Positions 36,287 through 43,544 of a stretch of DNA of 54,129 nucleotides are shown here, piece by piece (the stretch's first letter is position 1; each line of letters opens with the position of its first letter). Below the pieces are notes generated by a model that was not told the DNA's origin, did no database searches, and was given only the letters and a program-made list of their open reading frames with translations. The position numbers and the translations under genes are program-made. The stretch is from Pseudomonas sp. RIT288. GTDB taxonomy: Bacteria; Pseudomonadota; Gammaproteobacteria; Pseudomonadales; Pseudomonadaceae. Location: assembly GCF_000631985.1 (NCBI RefSeq), contig NZ_JFYN01000021.1:1-54129 (forward strand), given 5' to 3'.

Positions 36287-37159
36287 ATGCGCCTGATTAC
36301 CCGCGTTGCCGTGCTGTGTGTCGGACTGCTCGCCAGCCTTCAGGTGCTGGCTGCCGATTTGCCACAACGTTGGGTCAGTGCCGGTGGCGCGCTATCGGAG
36401 TGGGTGAGCGCGTTGGGTGGCGAATCCAAGCTGGTTGGCGTCGACACCACCAGCCAGCATCCTGAATCGCTGAAAAAGCTGCCCAGCATCGGCTATCAAC
36501 GCAGTCTCTCGGCAGAAGGCATTCTCAGCCTGCGCCCGGACATCCTCATCGGCAGCGAAGAAATGGGCCCGCCACCGGTTATCGCTCAAGTGAGGAACGC
36601 CAAGGTACAGGTCGAACTGTTCTCGGCACAGCCGGATCTGCCGACTCTGGAAAAAAATCTCACGCATCTCGGGCAGTTGCTGGGCGCGCAAGCGCAGGCG
36701 ACTCGGTTGCTGGAAAGTTATCAACAGCAACTCACCGCGCAGAAAGCTCGAGTCGCCGAGTTGCAGGCTCAACACAAAGCGCCTGGTGTGCTGGTGCTGA
36801 TCGGGCATGCCGGCGGCAAACCGTTGATTGCCGGCAAGGACACTGCCGCCGACTGGCTGCTGCAACGGGCTGGTGGACACAACCTGGCGACGCATACCGG
36901 TTACAAGCCGTTCGCCGTGGAATCGCTGGCCGGGCTCGATCCTGAGGTGCTGGTGTTTGCTGATCGCGCGTTAAGCGGCGATGCGGCGAAGGCGGCGTTG
37001 TTCAAGGAAAATCCGATTCTTCAATCAAGCCCCGCGGCCAAAACCGGACGGGTACTGGAGCTGGATCCGACGCTGCTGGTCGGTGGGCTCGGGCCGCGTT
37101 TGCCGGCGGCGTTGAAGAATTTGTCTGACGGCTTCTACCCGACCGCGAGCAGCCAATGA
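36287..37159 (+). CDS. phuT: Heme ABC transporter periplasmic binding protein (PhuT/HmuT)
   Basis: A 290-residue periplasmic heme carrier with a signal peptide (cleavage near VLA-ADLP, residue 22). It belongs to the FhuD/BtuF-type fold, with motifs GGALSEWVSALGGESKLVG and KLPSIGYQRSLSAEGILSLRPD. The start ATG at 36287 has the site AAGGAA. phuU begins within its last 4 nt. The gene order phuT-phuU-phuV-phuW-prrF-cbpA is that of P. aeruginosa, but no phuR receptor or phuS chaperone lies upstream. Confidence 0.93.
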   Translation: MRLITRVAVLCVGLLASLQVLAADLPQRWVSAGGALSEWVSALGGESKLVGVDTTSQHPESLKKLPSIGYQRSLSAEGILSLRPDILIGSEEMGPPPVIAQVRNAKVQVELFSAQPDLPTLEKNLTHLGQLLGAQAQATRLLESYQQQLTAQKARVAELQAQHKAPGVLVLIGHAGGKPLIAGKDTAADWLLQRAGGHNLATHTGYKPFAVESLAGLDPEVLVFADRALSGDAAKAALFKENPILQSSPAAKTGRVLELDPTLLVGGLGPRLPAALKNLSDGFYPTASSQ

Positions 37160-38193
37160 CCGTACTGGTCAAACCACGAAGCCTGTTTATTGGCCTGACG
37201 TTCCTGTGTTTGCTGGCGATCTGGTTATCGTTGGCGATGGGACCGGTGAGCCTGCCGCTGTTCGATACGTTGCGCGCGGCCTTGCGCATGCTCGGTGTGC
37301 CGCTGGCGCCGGACGGTCTGGAGCAGGCTGAACTGATCCTCGGGCAGATTCGTCTGCCGCGCACCTTGCTCGGTTTGGCCGTCGGCGGTGTGCTGGCGCT
37401 GTCCGGTGTGGCGATGCAGGGTTTGTTTCGCAATCCATTGGCCGATCCGGGATTGGTCGGGGTGTCCAGCGGTGCGGCGTTGGGCGCGGCTGTAGCGATT
37501 GTCGGCGGTTCGTTTTTTGGCGGGTTGCCGGAGTGGTTCGGGCCATATCTGTTGTCGGCGTGCGCGTTTCTCGGTGGCCTGGGGGTGACGGCGCTGGTCT
37601 ATCGGCTTGGACGGCGCAACGGTCAGACCAACGTCGCGACCATGTTGCTGGCAGGGATCGCCCTGACGGCGCTGGCAAGTTCGGCGGTGGGGCTGTTCAC
37701 CTATCTGGCGGATGATGCGACTTTGCGCACGCTGACTTTCTGGAATCTGGGCAGCCTCAATGGTGCGAGTTATGCGCGTTTGTGGCCGTTGCTGATCATC
37801 AGCACCGGCGTTGCGCTGTGGTTGCCGCGCCGCGCCAAGGCACTGAATGCGTTGTTGCTCGGAGAGTCCGAAGCCGGGCACTTGGGGATTGATGTCGAAC
37901 GGCTAAAGCGTGAATTGGTGTTCTGCACGGCGTTGGGTGTAGGCGCAGCGGTGGCGGCGGCGGGAATGATCGGTTTCGTCGGGCTGGTGGTGCCGCATCT
38001 GGTGCGCTTGCTGGCCGGGCCGGATCATCGCGTGCTGTTGCCCGCCTCGGTATTGGCCGGGGCCAGTCTGCTGTTGCTGGCGGATCTGGTGGCGCGGCTG
38101 GCGCTGGCACCGGCGGAATTGCCGATCGGCATTGTTACCGCATTTATCGGTGCGCCGTTCTTTCTTTACCTGCTGTTGCGAGGACGTGCCTGA
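37156..38193 (+). CDS. phuU: Heme ABC transporter permease (PhuU/HmuU)
   Basis: A 345-residue FecCD-family permease with about ten membrane segments. Signature regions are LSGVAMQGLFRNPLADPGLVG and GAAVAAAGMIGFVGLVVPHLVRLLAG, the latter the EAA-like coupling segment. Overlaps phuT by 4 nt and phuV by 1 nt. Confidence 0.95.
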   Translation: MTVLVKPRSLFIGLTFLCLLAIWLSLAMGPVSLPLFDTLRAALRMLGVPLAPDGLEQAELILGQIRLPRTLLGLAVGGVLALSGVAMQGLFRNPLADPGLVGVSSGAALGAAVAIVGGSFFGGLPEWFGPYLLSACAFLGGLGVTALVYRLGRRNGQTNVATMLLAGIALTALASSAVGLFTYLADDATLRTLTFWNLGSLNGASYARLWPLLIISTGVALWLPRRAKALNALLLGESEAGHLGIDVERLKRELVFCTALGVGAAVAAAGMIGFVGLVVPHLVRLLAGPDHRVLLPASVLAGASLLLLADLVARLALAPAELPIGIVTAFIGAPFFLYLLLRGRA

Positions 38194-38960
38194 TGTTGCG
38201 TGCGCACAATCTGCACATCCGTCGCGGGCGCAAGACCGTCCTCAGTGACGTCACCCTGCAACTTGAACCCGGAGAAGTGCTGGGTGTGCTCGGACCGAAC
38301 GGTGCCGGCAAAAGCACCTTGCTCGGTGCCTTGTGCGGTGAGCTGACGGCCAGTGACGGTGAGGTGTTGCTCGACGACAAAGCGCTGAATCACTGGACAG
38401 GTACGCAGCGCGCCCAGCGCCTGGCGGTGTTGCCGCAGGTGTCGACGCTGGATTTTGCCTTTCGCGTGGAAGAAGTGGTCGGCATGGGCCGCTTGCCTTA
38501 TCAAAGCGGTCGAGTGCGCGACGACGAGATTATTGTGGCAGCACTGGACGCTGCGGATGCCGGGCATCTGAGCGGGCGCAGTTACCTGGCGCTGTCGGGT
38601 GGCGAGCGCCAGCGTGTACATCTGGCGCGAGTGCTGGCGCAATTATGGCCGGGGCAGGCCGGGCAAACCTTGTTGCTGGACGAGCCGACCTCGATGCTCG
38701 ATCCCTTGCATCAACACACCACGCTGCAGTCGGTGCGCGAATTTGCCGATCGTGGCGCGGCAGTGCTGGTCATCCTGCATGATCTGAATCTGGCGGCGCG
38801 CTATTGTGACCGGGTGTTGCTGCTTGAGGGTGGGCGCCCGGTGGCGCTGGATACGCCGCAGCAGGTCTTGCGACCGGATACGCTCAAGGCCGTGTTCGGC
38901 CTTGAGGTATTGGTGCAGCCGCACCCGGAGCGTGGGCATCCGCTGATCATCGCCCGCTGA
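38193..38960 (+). CDS. phuV: Heme ABC transporter ATP-binding protein (PhuV/HmuV)
   Basis: A 255-residue ABC ATPase energising heme import. Walker A GPNGAGKST, the signature LSGGERQR and Walker B LLLDEPTS are all present; the switch histidine is in VILHDLNLAARYCDRV. The TGATG overlap with phuU points to translational coupling. Confidence 0.96.
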   Translation: MLRAHNLHIRRGRKTVLSDVTLQLEPGEVLGVLGPNGAGKSTLLGALCGELTASDGEVLLDDKALNHWTGTQRAQRLAVLPQVSTLDFAFRVEEVVGMGRLPYQSGRVRDDEIIVAALDAADAGHLSGRSYLALSGGERQRVHLARVLAQLWPGQAGQTLLLDEPTSMLDPLHQHTTLQSVREFADRGAAVLVILHDLNLAARYCDRVLLLEGGRPVALDTPQQVLRPDTLKAVFGLEVLVQPHPERGHPLIIAR

Positions 38961-38980
38961 TTTCTCATCGAGGTGTTGGT

Positions 38981-39832
38981 ATGCGCGGGATCTGGTTGTT
39001 AGCCGTATTGTTGCTTGCGGGGTGTCAGCATGTTGCTGCGCCGCCACCGGTCAACGGCGAGATTCGCGATCTGCGCAGCGGCCAGGTGCTGACGGCGCAG
39101 GAACTGCTGACGCGTCTGGCCGCTGCGCAACACGTGATCATTGGCGAGCAGCATGACAATGCCGATCATCACGCTGCGCAGTTATGGCTGTTGCGGTCGC
39201 TTGGCGAGCAGCGTCCCCAGGGCAGCCTGTTGCTGGAGATGCTCACGCCTGATCAACAACCGAAAGTTGATCAGGTTCGCCATGCTGCTACGCCGCCCAC
39301 CGATCTTCCCGCCGCGTTGGCCTGGCAGGACGGTTGGGACTGGAATCTTTATGGACCGATTGTTCGGTTTACCTTCACGCAGCCCTATCCGCTGTTGGCG
39401 GCCAATCTGGACGACAGTGAAATCCGTGCTGCCTATCGTCAGCCGCCAGCCCTGAGCGGTGTTCGCAGCAATGCGGCCTCGGTGAAAGCCAGGCTGCTTG
39501 AGCAGATCAGCGATTCACATTGCGGCTTGCTGCCCAAATCACAGATGCCGGCGATGCTCGCGGTTCAGCAACAGCGTGATCGACGCATGGCCGAACGTTT
39601 GCTGGCAGCGCCGACGCCGGCCTTGCTGCTGGCGGGTGCCTGGCATGCGCGCAAGGATGCTGGCGTGCCGCTGCATGTTCTGGATCTGGGCGCAGCCCAG
39701 GCGCCAACGGTGCTGATGCTGGCCGGGCAAGGCGCCGAGGTGACTGCGGTGATGGCCGATTACGTCTGGTACACCCCGGCCACGCCCGCGCAGGATTACT
39801 GCGCACAGATGCGCAAACAGTTCGGTCAATGA
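38981..39832 (+). CDS. phuW: ChaN-family heme-binding lipoprotein (PhuW)
   Basis: A 283-residue outer-envelope lipoprotein with a lipobox LLLAGC (Cys about residue 15). ChaN family members bind heme as dimers; the Campylobacter homologue was crystallised with heme. Motifs include VIIGEQHDNADHHAAQLWLL and LLLAGAWHARKDAGVPLHVL. It follows phuV after 20 nt and ends the heme operon. In P. aeruginosa the matching gene is phuW. Confidence 0.9.
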   Translation: MRGIWLLAVLLLAGCQHVAAPPPVNGEIRDLRSGQVLTAQELLTRLAAAQHVIIGEQHDNADHHAAQLWLLRSLGEQRPQGSLLLEMLTPDQQPKVDQVRHAATPPTDLPAALAWQDGWDWNLYGPIVRFTFTQPYPLLAANLDDSEIRAAYRQPPALSGVRSNAASVKARLLEQISDSHCGLLPKSQMPAMLAVQQQRDRRMAERLLAAPTPALLLAGAWHARKDAGVPLHVLDLGAAQAPTVLMLAGQGAEVTAVMADYVWYTPATPAQDYCAQMRKQFGQ

Positions 39833-39845
39833 CTTTTCCACAGGC

Positions 39846-39959
39846 AAAAAAAGACCCGGTAAAAACCGGGTCAAATAACCGTGATTAGCCTGATGAGGAG
39901 ATAATCTGAGAGTCCGAACCAAGGGCTTTTCAGAATATCGACTGATCTCGCGACCAGTT
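39846..39959 (-). ncRNA. prrF: PrrF iron-responsive small RNA
   Basis: About 114 nt, opposite to the phu genes. The 5' end AACTGGTCGCGAGATCAG and the conserved core TCTCAGATTATCTCCTCATC match P. aeruginosa PrrF1/PrrF2. The terminator stem GACCCGGT/ACCGGGTC is followed by seven T. Low iron releases Fur and lets PrrF repress iron-rich proteins such as SodB and succinate dehydrogenase. One copy is present here, whereas P. aeruginosa has two in tandem at this position. Confidence 0.94.
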
Positions 39960-39961
39960 GT

Positions 39962-39993
39962 GATAATCATAGCGATTCTCATTAGCGAGTCAA
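39962..39993 (-). promoter_or_regulatory. PrrF promoter with overlapping Fur box
   Basis: On the - strand a -35 TTGACT (39993-39988), a 16-bp spacer and a -10 TATGAT (39971-39966) lead to a start at 39959. GATAATCATAGCGATTCTC (39962-39980) matches the Fur consensus at 14 of 19 positions and covers the -10. Confidence 0.9.
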
Positions 39994-40058
39994 CCACTGT
40001 TTTTCCATTTGCTTGATTTAGTCGTGTAAATGGCCGGAATGTCCCGGAAACACGGGGC

Positions 40059-40859
40059 TCAATGTGGAGGTTTGACGGCACTCAGTTGCGTGATCTGTTG
40101 ATTGAGCTGGCCAATGCGCCGGGCCATGCTCTCAATCAGGCTATGGGCAATCTTCGGATTGTTGCGGGTCATGCTCAGAAACTGCTCGCCGGGAATCAGC
40201 ATCACGGTGCTCGGCTCGCGAGCGATGACCGTAGCGTTACGTGGCTCACCGGTGAACACGGCCATGGCGCCGAAAATCTCGTCCTTGGGCACTTCGCCGA
40301 CCTTGTTCCCGTCAACAAACGCTTCGGCATGCCCATCGATGATCACGAAGACGTGATCGGCGGTATCGCCCTGCTGGATCAACACCTCACCGCTCTCGAC
40401 CCGTTTGAAGCCGTTGGTACTGCGAAATTCCCGTGGCTTCAGTTCGGCCACCGCATGAGCCAGTAGCGCCATCTGCCCCAGCAGATACTCAAGCCATTGC
40501 TCGGCCCGCCCCGGCTCGGCATACAAATGCTGGAACAGTTCGGTTCGTCGATAGGGCAGCAAGCGCAATGGCCCGTCGCTGCGCAGTTGGCAATCGACCC
40601 AAGCGTCACCTTGCTGCAGACCGATCAGATCGCCTTCCTGCCAGTAAAACAGCGCACGGCCACCGATGTAGCCGTTGATTACGCCTTCTGTCAGCAGAAA
40701 CAGCTGATCACGTGGGAGCTGGGCCATCAGGTCGTCAGAGATTTCTGGCTCAAGGGCCGGCCCGCACGGCGCAAGCCCCTCCAGCCAGCGTGCGGGCAAG
40801 CTCTGTAAACGATTGATCAGTGCATCGACCGGTGCCGATTGTTCCCCGAGCAGATACAT
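40059..40859 (-). CDS. cbpA: Cyclic nucleotide-binding domain protein (CbpA-like)
   Basis: A 266-residue soluble protein. The C-terminal half (about 140-250) is a cNMP-binding fold, with VESGEVLIQQGDTADHVFVI and the phosphate-binding cassette IFGAMAVFTGEPRNATV. There is no HTH for DNA binding, so it is not a classical Crp regulator. The N-terminal half is a second, degenerate cNMP-like domain. The neighbour of prrF and phuW in P. aeruginosa is the cAMP-binding CbpA, so I use that name on synteny. Confidence 0.82.
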   Translation of the reverse strand: MYLLGEQSAPVDALINRLQSLPARWLEGLAPCGPALEPEISDDLMAQLPRDQLFLLTEGVINGYIGGRALFYWQEGDLIGLQQGDAWVDCQLRSDGPLRLLPYRRTELFQHLYAEPGRAEQWLEYLLGQMALLAHAVAELKPREFRSTNGFKRVESGEVLIQQGDTADHVFVIIDGHAEAFVDGNKVGEVPKDEIFGAMAVFTGEPRNATVIAREPSTVMLIPGEQFLSMTRNNPKIAHSLIESMARRIGQLNQQITQLSAVKPPH

Positions 40860-40875
40860 GGCAGTCAGCGCCTGT

Positions 40876-41151
40876 TCAGTTCTTGTGACGCGAGGAGATG
40901 GCTTCGAGCTGCTTGTTCAAGGCGTCTTTGCGTTCGGCCGGGATGTCGTTCCAGTGCACATCCATCAGCGCCCCTTCGATCGCGTACAACAACACCTTTG
41001 ATGCGCGAAACCCGCGGGTACGCACGGCCCGATAGGCGTCCACCGCCCCCAGGCGACGCAAGTCCGAGGCGCTGTGGATGCCCACGGCATGCAGCCACTG
41101 CGCCGACGTCTTGCCAAGATTCTTCAGGTGTTGCAGTTCATCATTCATCAA
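40876..41151 (-). CDS. TfoX/Sxy C-terminal domain protein
   Basis: A 91-residue protein that consists only of the C-terminal domain of the TfoX/Sxy competence regulator family (LKNLGKTSAQWLHAVGIHSA, then YAIEGALMDVHWNDIP). It begins with ATG ATG after a strong AGGAGG site, so the true start is 41151 or 41148. The N-terminal TfoX domain is absent, and no role in competence is implied by that alone. It is 16 nt upstream of cbpA on the same strand and may be cotranscribed with it. Confidence 0.85.
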   Translation of the reverse strand: MMNDELQHLKNLGKTSAQWLHAVGIHSASDLRRLGAVDAYRAVRTRGFRASKVLLYAIEGALMDVHWNDIPAERKDALNKQLEAISSRHKN

Positions 41152-41309
41152 GCCTCCTTGCGACGGCCGAATGGTGCGTGGGCGATCTTCTCAGGAGTGT
41201 AGCCATCAGTAGGAAAAGCGTGGTTGTTTGGTCGGATTAGACGCAAACGCTTCTAAGAAAGGCGATGAGATCTGGCGAATGCATTAGTAAGGAATGTGAC
41301 GCATACAAC

Positions 41310-41400
41310 TGTAGGAGTGAGCCTGCTCGCGATAGCGGCGTAACAGCCGACATCCATTTTGAATGTCAGTCGGCTATCGCGAGCAGGCTCACTCCTACAA
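41310..41400. repeat. REP doublet, GAGCCTGCTCGCGATAGC class
   Basis: TGTAGGAGTGAGCCTGCTCG and its complement enclose about 48 nt. It matches the element at 2425-2513 closely, and lies in the gap between the TfoX-like and pentapeptide-repeat genes. Confidence 0.88.
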
Positions 41401-41435
41401 GGGGAGGGTGTTGTGTCAGGGGCTGCCGATGGTGC

Positions 41436-41780
41436 TCAGCGTGTGCGATAACGCAACCGCGTACCAAAATTCATCGACATCAAAATCTCGTCAGCACTCA
41501 GCTCTGGCGGGAAGTACGCTCCGGAAATCTGTGCATGCGCCAGGCTTGCGCCTTCGAGCGATGAATTACGGAAATCGATGCCACGCAAATCGGCAGAGCG
41601 GAAGTACGCGTCCCGGAAATCCACACCATCGGCGTTCAGTTCACGCAGATCGAGGCCACGAAAGTCGCCGCCGATCATGTCGATCGGACCGTCTTTCGGA
41701 CGTTCATTGTTGAAGCCTGTGATGTCGTCTTTGTGCAGCAAGGCATAAAGCGGGGTGTCTAGAAGTTTCGGCTGGCTCAT
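41436..41780 (-). CDS. Pentapeptide repeat-containing protein
   Basis: A 114-residue protein with about eight tandem pentapeptides, A/C-D/N-L/F-X-X type, from about residue 38 to 90 (DFRGLDLRELNADGVDFRDA). This makes a short right-handed beta-helix. Some family members (Qnr, MfpA) mimic DNA and protect gyrase, but this one is too short and generic to assign that. The N-terminus is non-repetitive. Confidence 0.85.
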   Translation of the reverse strand: MSQPKLLDTPLYALLHKDDITGFNNERPKDGPIDMIGGDFRGLDLRELNADGVDFRDAYFRSADLRGIDFRNSSLEGASLAHAQISGAYFPPELSADEILMSMNFGTRLRYRTR

Positions 41781-41820
41781 GTCACATCACCTGTTGGTTT
41801 TATGACGCCAGTATAGTGCC

Positions 41821-41868
41821 ACTATTTGGCGGCCGTGAAGCAAGCGAGGGCTTCACGGCCGAAATAGT
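41821..41868. terminator. Long hairpin downstream of the kinase-like gene
   Basis: ACTATTT-GGC-GGCCGTGAAGC and GCTTCACGGCC-GAAATAGT form about an 18-bp stem around AAGCGAGG. No strong T run on either strand, so its role as terminator is uncertain. It falls between the kinase-like gene and the pentapeptide gene. Confidence 0.55.
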
Positions 41869-41871
41869 TTC

Positions 41872-43428
41872 TTACAGGCCTGGCAGGCGCTGACGGATCT
41901 GTGCGACTACGGTGTCGAGGGTCCCGCTTTCATTGGTCTGCACGCGCTTGCTGCGCAGAATCTCTTCTGGCGTCAGGGCTTCGCGGCTGGCCTGCTGGGC
42001 CTCGATTACCGCCAGCGTGGCGTCGGAAGGATCCTTCTTGTCGGCCTGACGAATCGCCAGCCAGCTTTCGATGACGGCTTGCGGTGCGTTGCAGTCGAGG
42101 ATCAGGAACGGCGTGCCAGTGGCTTCGGCGATTTTCGCCGCGCTGTCGCGCTGCTCGCGCTTGAGGTAGGTCGCATCGATCACCACCGGGAAACCGGCGT
42201 GCAGGATCACTCCGGCAATCTCATGCAGACGGGCATAGGTGGCAACGCTGGCATCTGCACTGTAAATCCCGGCCTGCACGTCGTTGGCTACGGTCTGCTC
42301 GCCGAACAGACGCTTGCGCTCGACGTCGGAACGCAGGCGAATCGCGCCCAGCGCTTCGACCAGACGCATTGCCACGTGGCTCTTGCCGACAGCCGATACG
42401 CCGTGAGTGATCGCCATGAAGCGCGAAGGAATGGTGCTGTAGCTTTCTGCGAGGTTGGCGTAGTTGCGGTACTGGCGCAGGGTAGTGGCGCGCTGCACCG
42501 GGGTGGCGTCCGCCGGCATGCTGAACAGCGCAACTTTGGCGCGAACCAGCGCGCGGTAGGCTTTGTAGAAGTTCAGCACTTCCAGGCCTTGATAGTCGCC
42601 GGTCAGCTCCAGGTACTGGCTGATGAAGCGGCGGGCGAGGGATTTCAGGCCTCGGTCTTCCAGGTCCATCGCCAGGAAGCCGGTATCGGCCCAGACGTCA
42701 GTGAAGCGGAACGGTTCGTTGAACTCGATGCAGTCGAAGATCACCACTTTGCCATTGATGACAGTGGCGTTGCCCAGGTGAATGTCACCGTGGCATTCGC
42801 GAGTGAAACCCTCGGCCTTGCGCTGGCTGAACAGTGCCTTGAGACGATCGAAGCTGCTCTCGGCCCAGGCTTGCAGGGCCTCAAGTTGCAGCAGATCGTT
42901 TTTGTCGCTGAGGAACGGCAGAATCTGTTCGAAGTTCTGACGCACCGGGGCCATTACGCTGTCCGGTGTACCTGCGTCGTGTTCGGCCGGGACTTTTGGC
43001 GCGCTGAGGTGGAATTTGGCGATCTGCTCGGCCATCTCATCGATGTGTTGGGTGGTCAGTTCACCGTTGGCTTGCAGGGTGCTGAGCAGGCCGGTCTGCG
43101 GGAATTGACGCATCTTCAGCACATATTCGATCACCGGGCCGTCGCCGCCCAGTTGCGGTGCTTCGACGCTGCCGGTCACAGGCAACACGTCCAGATACAA
43201 ATCTTCGGTCAGGCGTTGGTTGAGACGCAGTTCTTCAGCGCAGAAGTGCTCGCGCGCTTCGAGGCTGGTGAAGTCGAGGAAGCCGAAATTCACTGGCTTC
43301 TTCACTTTATAAGCAAACGGGCCGGTGAGGATCACCCACGAGATATGGGTTTCGATGACCTGAAACCCTTCGACGGGGTGCGGGTAGAGGGCCGGGTTTT
43401 GCAGGGCAGCGATCAGGGACTGGCTCAC
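41872..43428 (-). CDS. Two-domain protein: aminoglycoside phosphotransferase-like kinase plus P-loop ATPase
   Basis: A 518-residue protein matching COG2187 (APH-like) plus COG0645 (P-loop). The N-terminal half has the catalytic-loop signature ECHGDIHLGNATV, followed by FDCIEFNEPFRFTDVWAD. The C-terminal domain has a degenerate P-loop (ITHGVSAVGKSHVAMRL). I choose the GTG at 43428 (MSQSLIAAL), which has AAGGA 7 nt upstream; the ATG-initiated reading from 43467 adds 13 unsupported residues. The substrate is unknown; family members are not resistance genes by context. Divergent from mrcB. Confidence 0.85.
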   Translation of the reverse strand: MSQSLIAALQNPALYPHPVEGFQVIETHISWVILTGPFAYKVKKPVNFGFLDFTSLEAREHFCAEELRLNQRLTEDLYLDVLPVTGSVEAPQLGGDGPVIEYVLKMRQFPQTGLLSTLQANGELTTQHIDEMAEQIAKFHLSAPKVPAEHDAGTPDSVMAPVRQNFEQILPFLSDKNDLLQLEALQAWAESSFDRLKALFSQRKAEGFTRECHGDIHLGNATVINGKVVIFDCIEFNEPFRFTDVWADTGFLAMDLEDRGLKSLARRFISQYLELTGDYQGLEVLNFYKAYRALVRAKVALFSMPADATPVQRATTLRQYRNYANLAESYSTIPSRFMAITHGVSAVGKSHVAMRLVEALGAIRLRSDVERKRLFGEQTVANDVQAGIYSADASVATYARLHEIAGVILHAGFPVVIDATYLKREQRDSAAKIAEATGTPFLILDCNAPQAVIESWLAIRQADKKDPSDATLAVIEAQQASREALTPEEILRSKRVQTNESGTLDTVVAQIRQRLPGL

Positions 43429-43544
43429 GGGCGATCCTTCAGAGACTGGGAAATTCGAGGTCGCCATTATGGCCGCTCGCCAGCCTGACGCAAACCTCGG
43501 AGCGCTCCTGTTGAGGATGAATAAAGTGCGTATAATCCGCCGCC

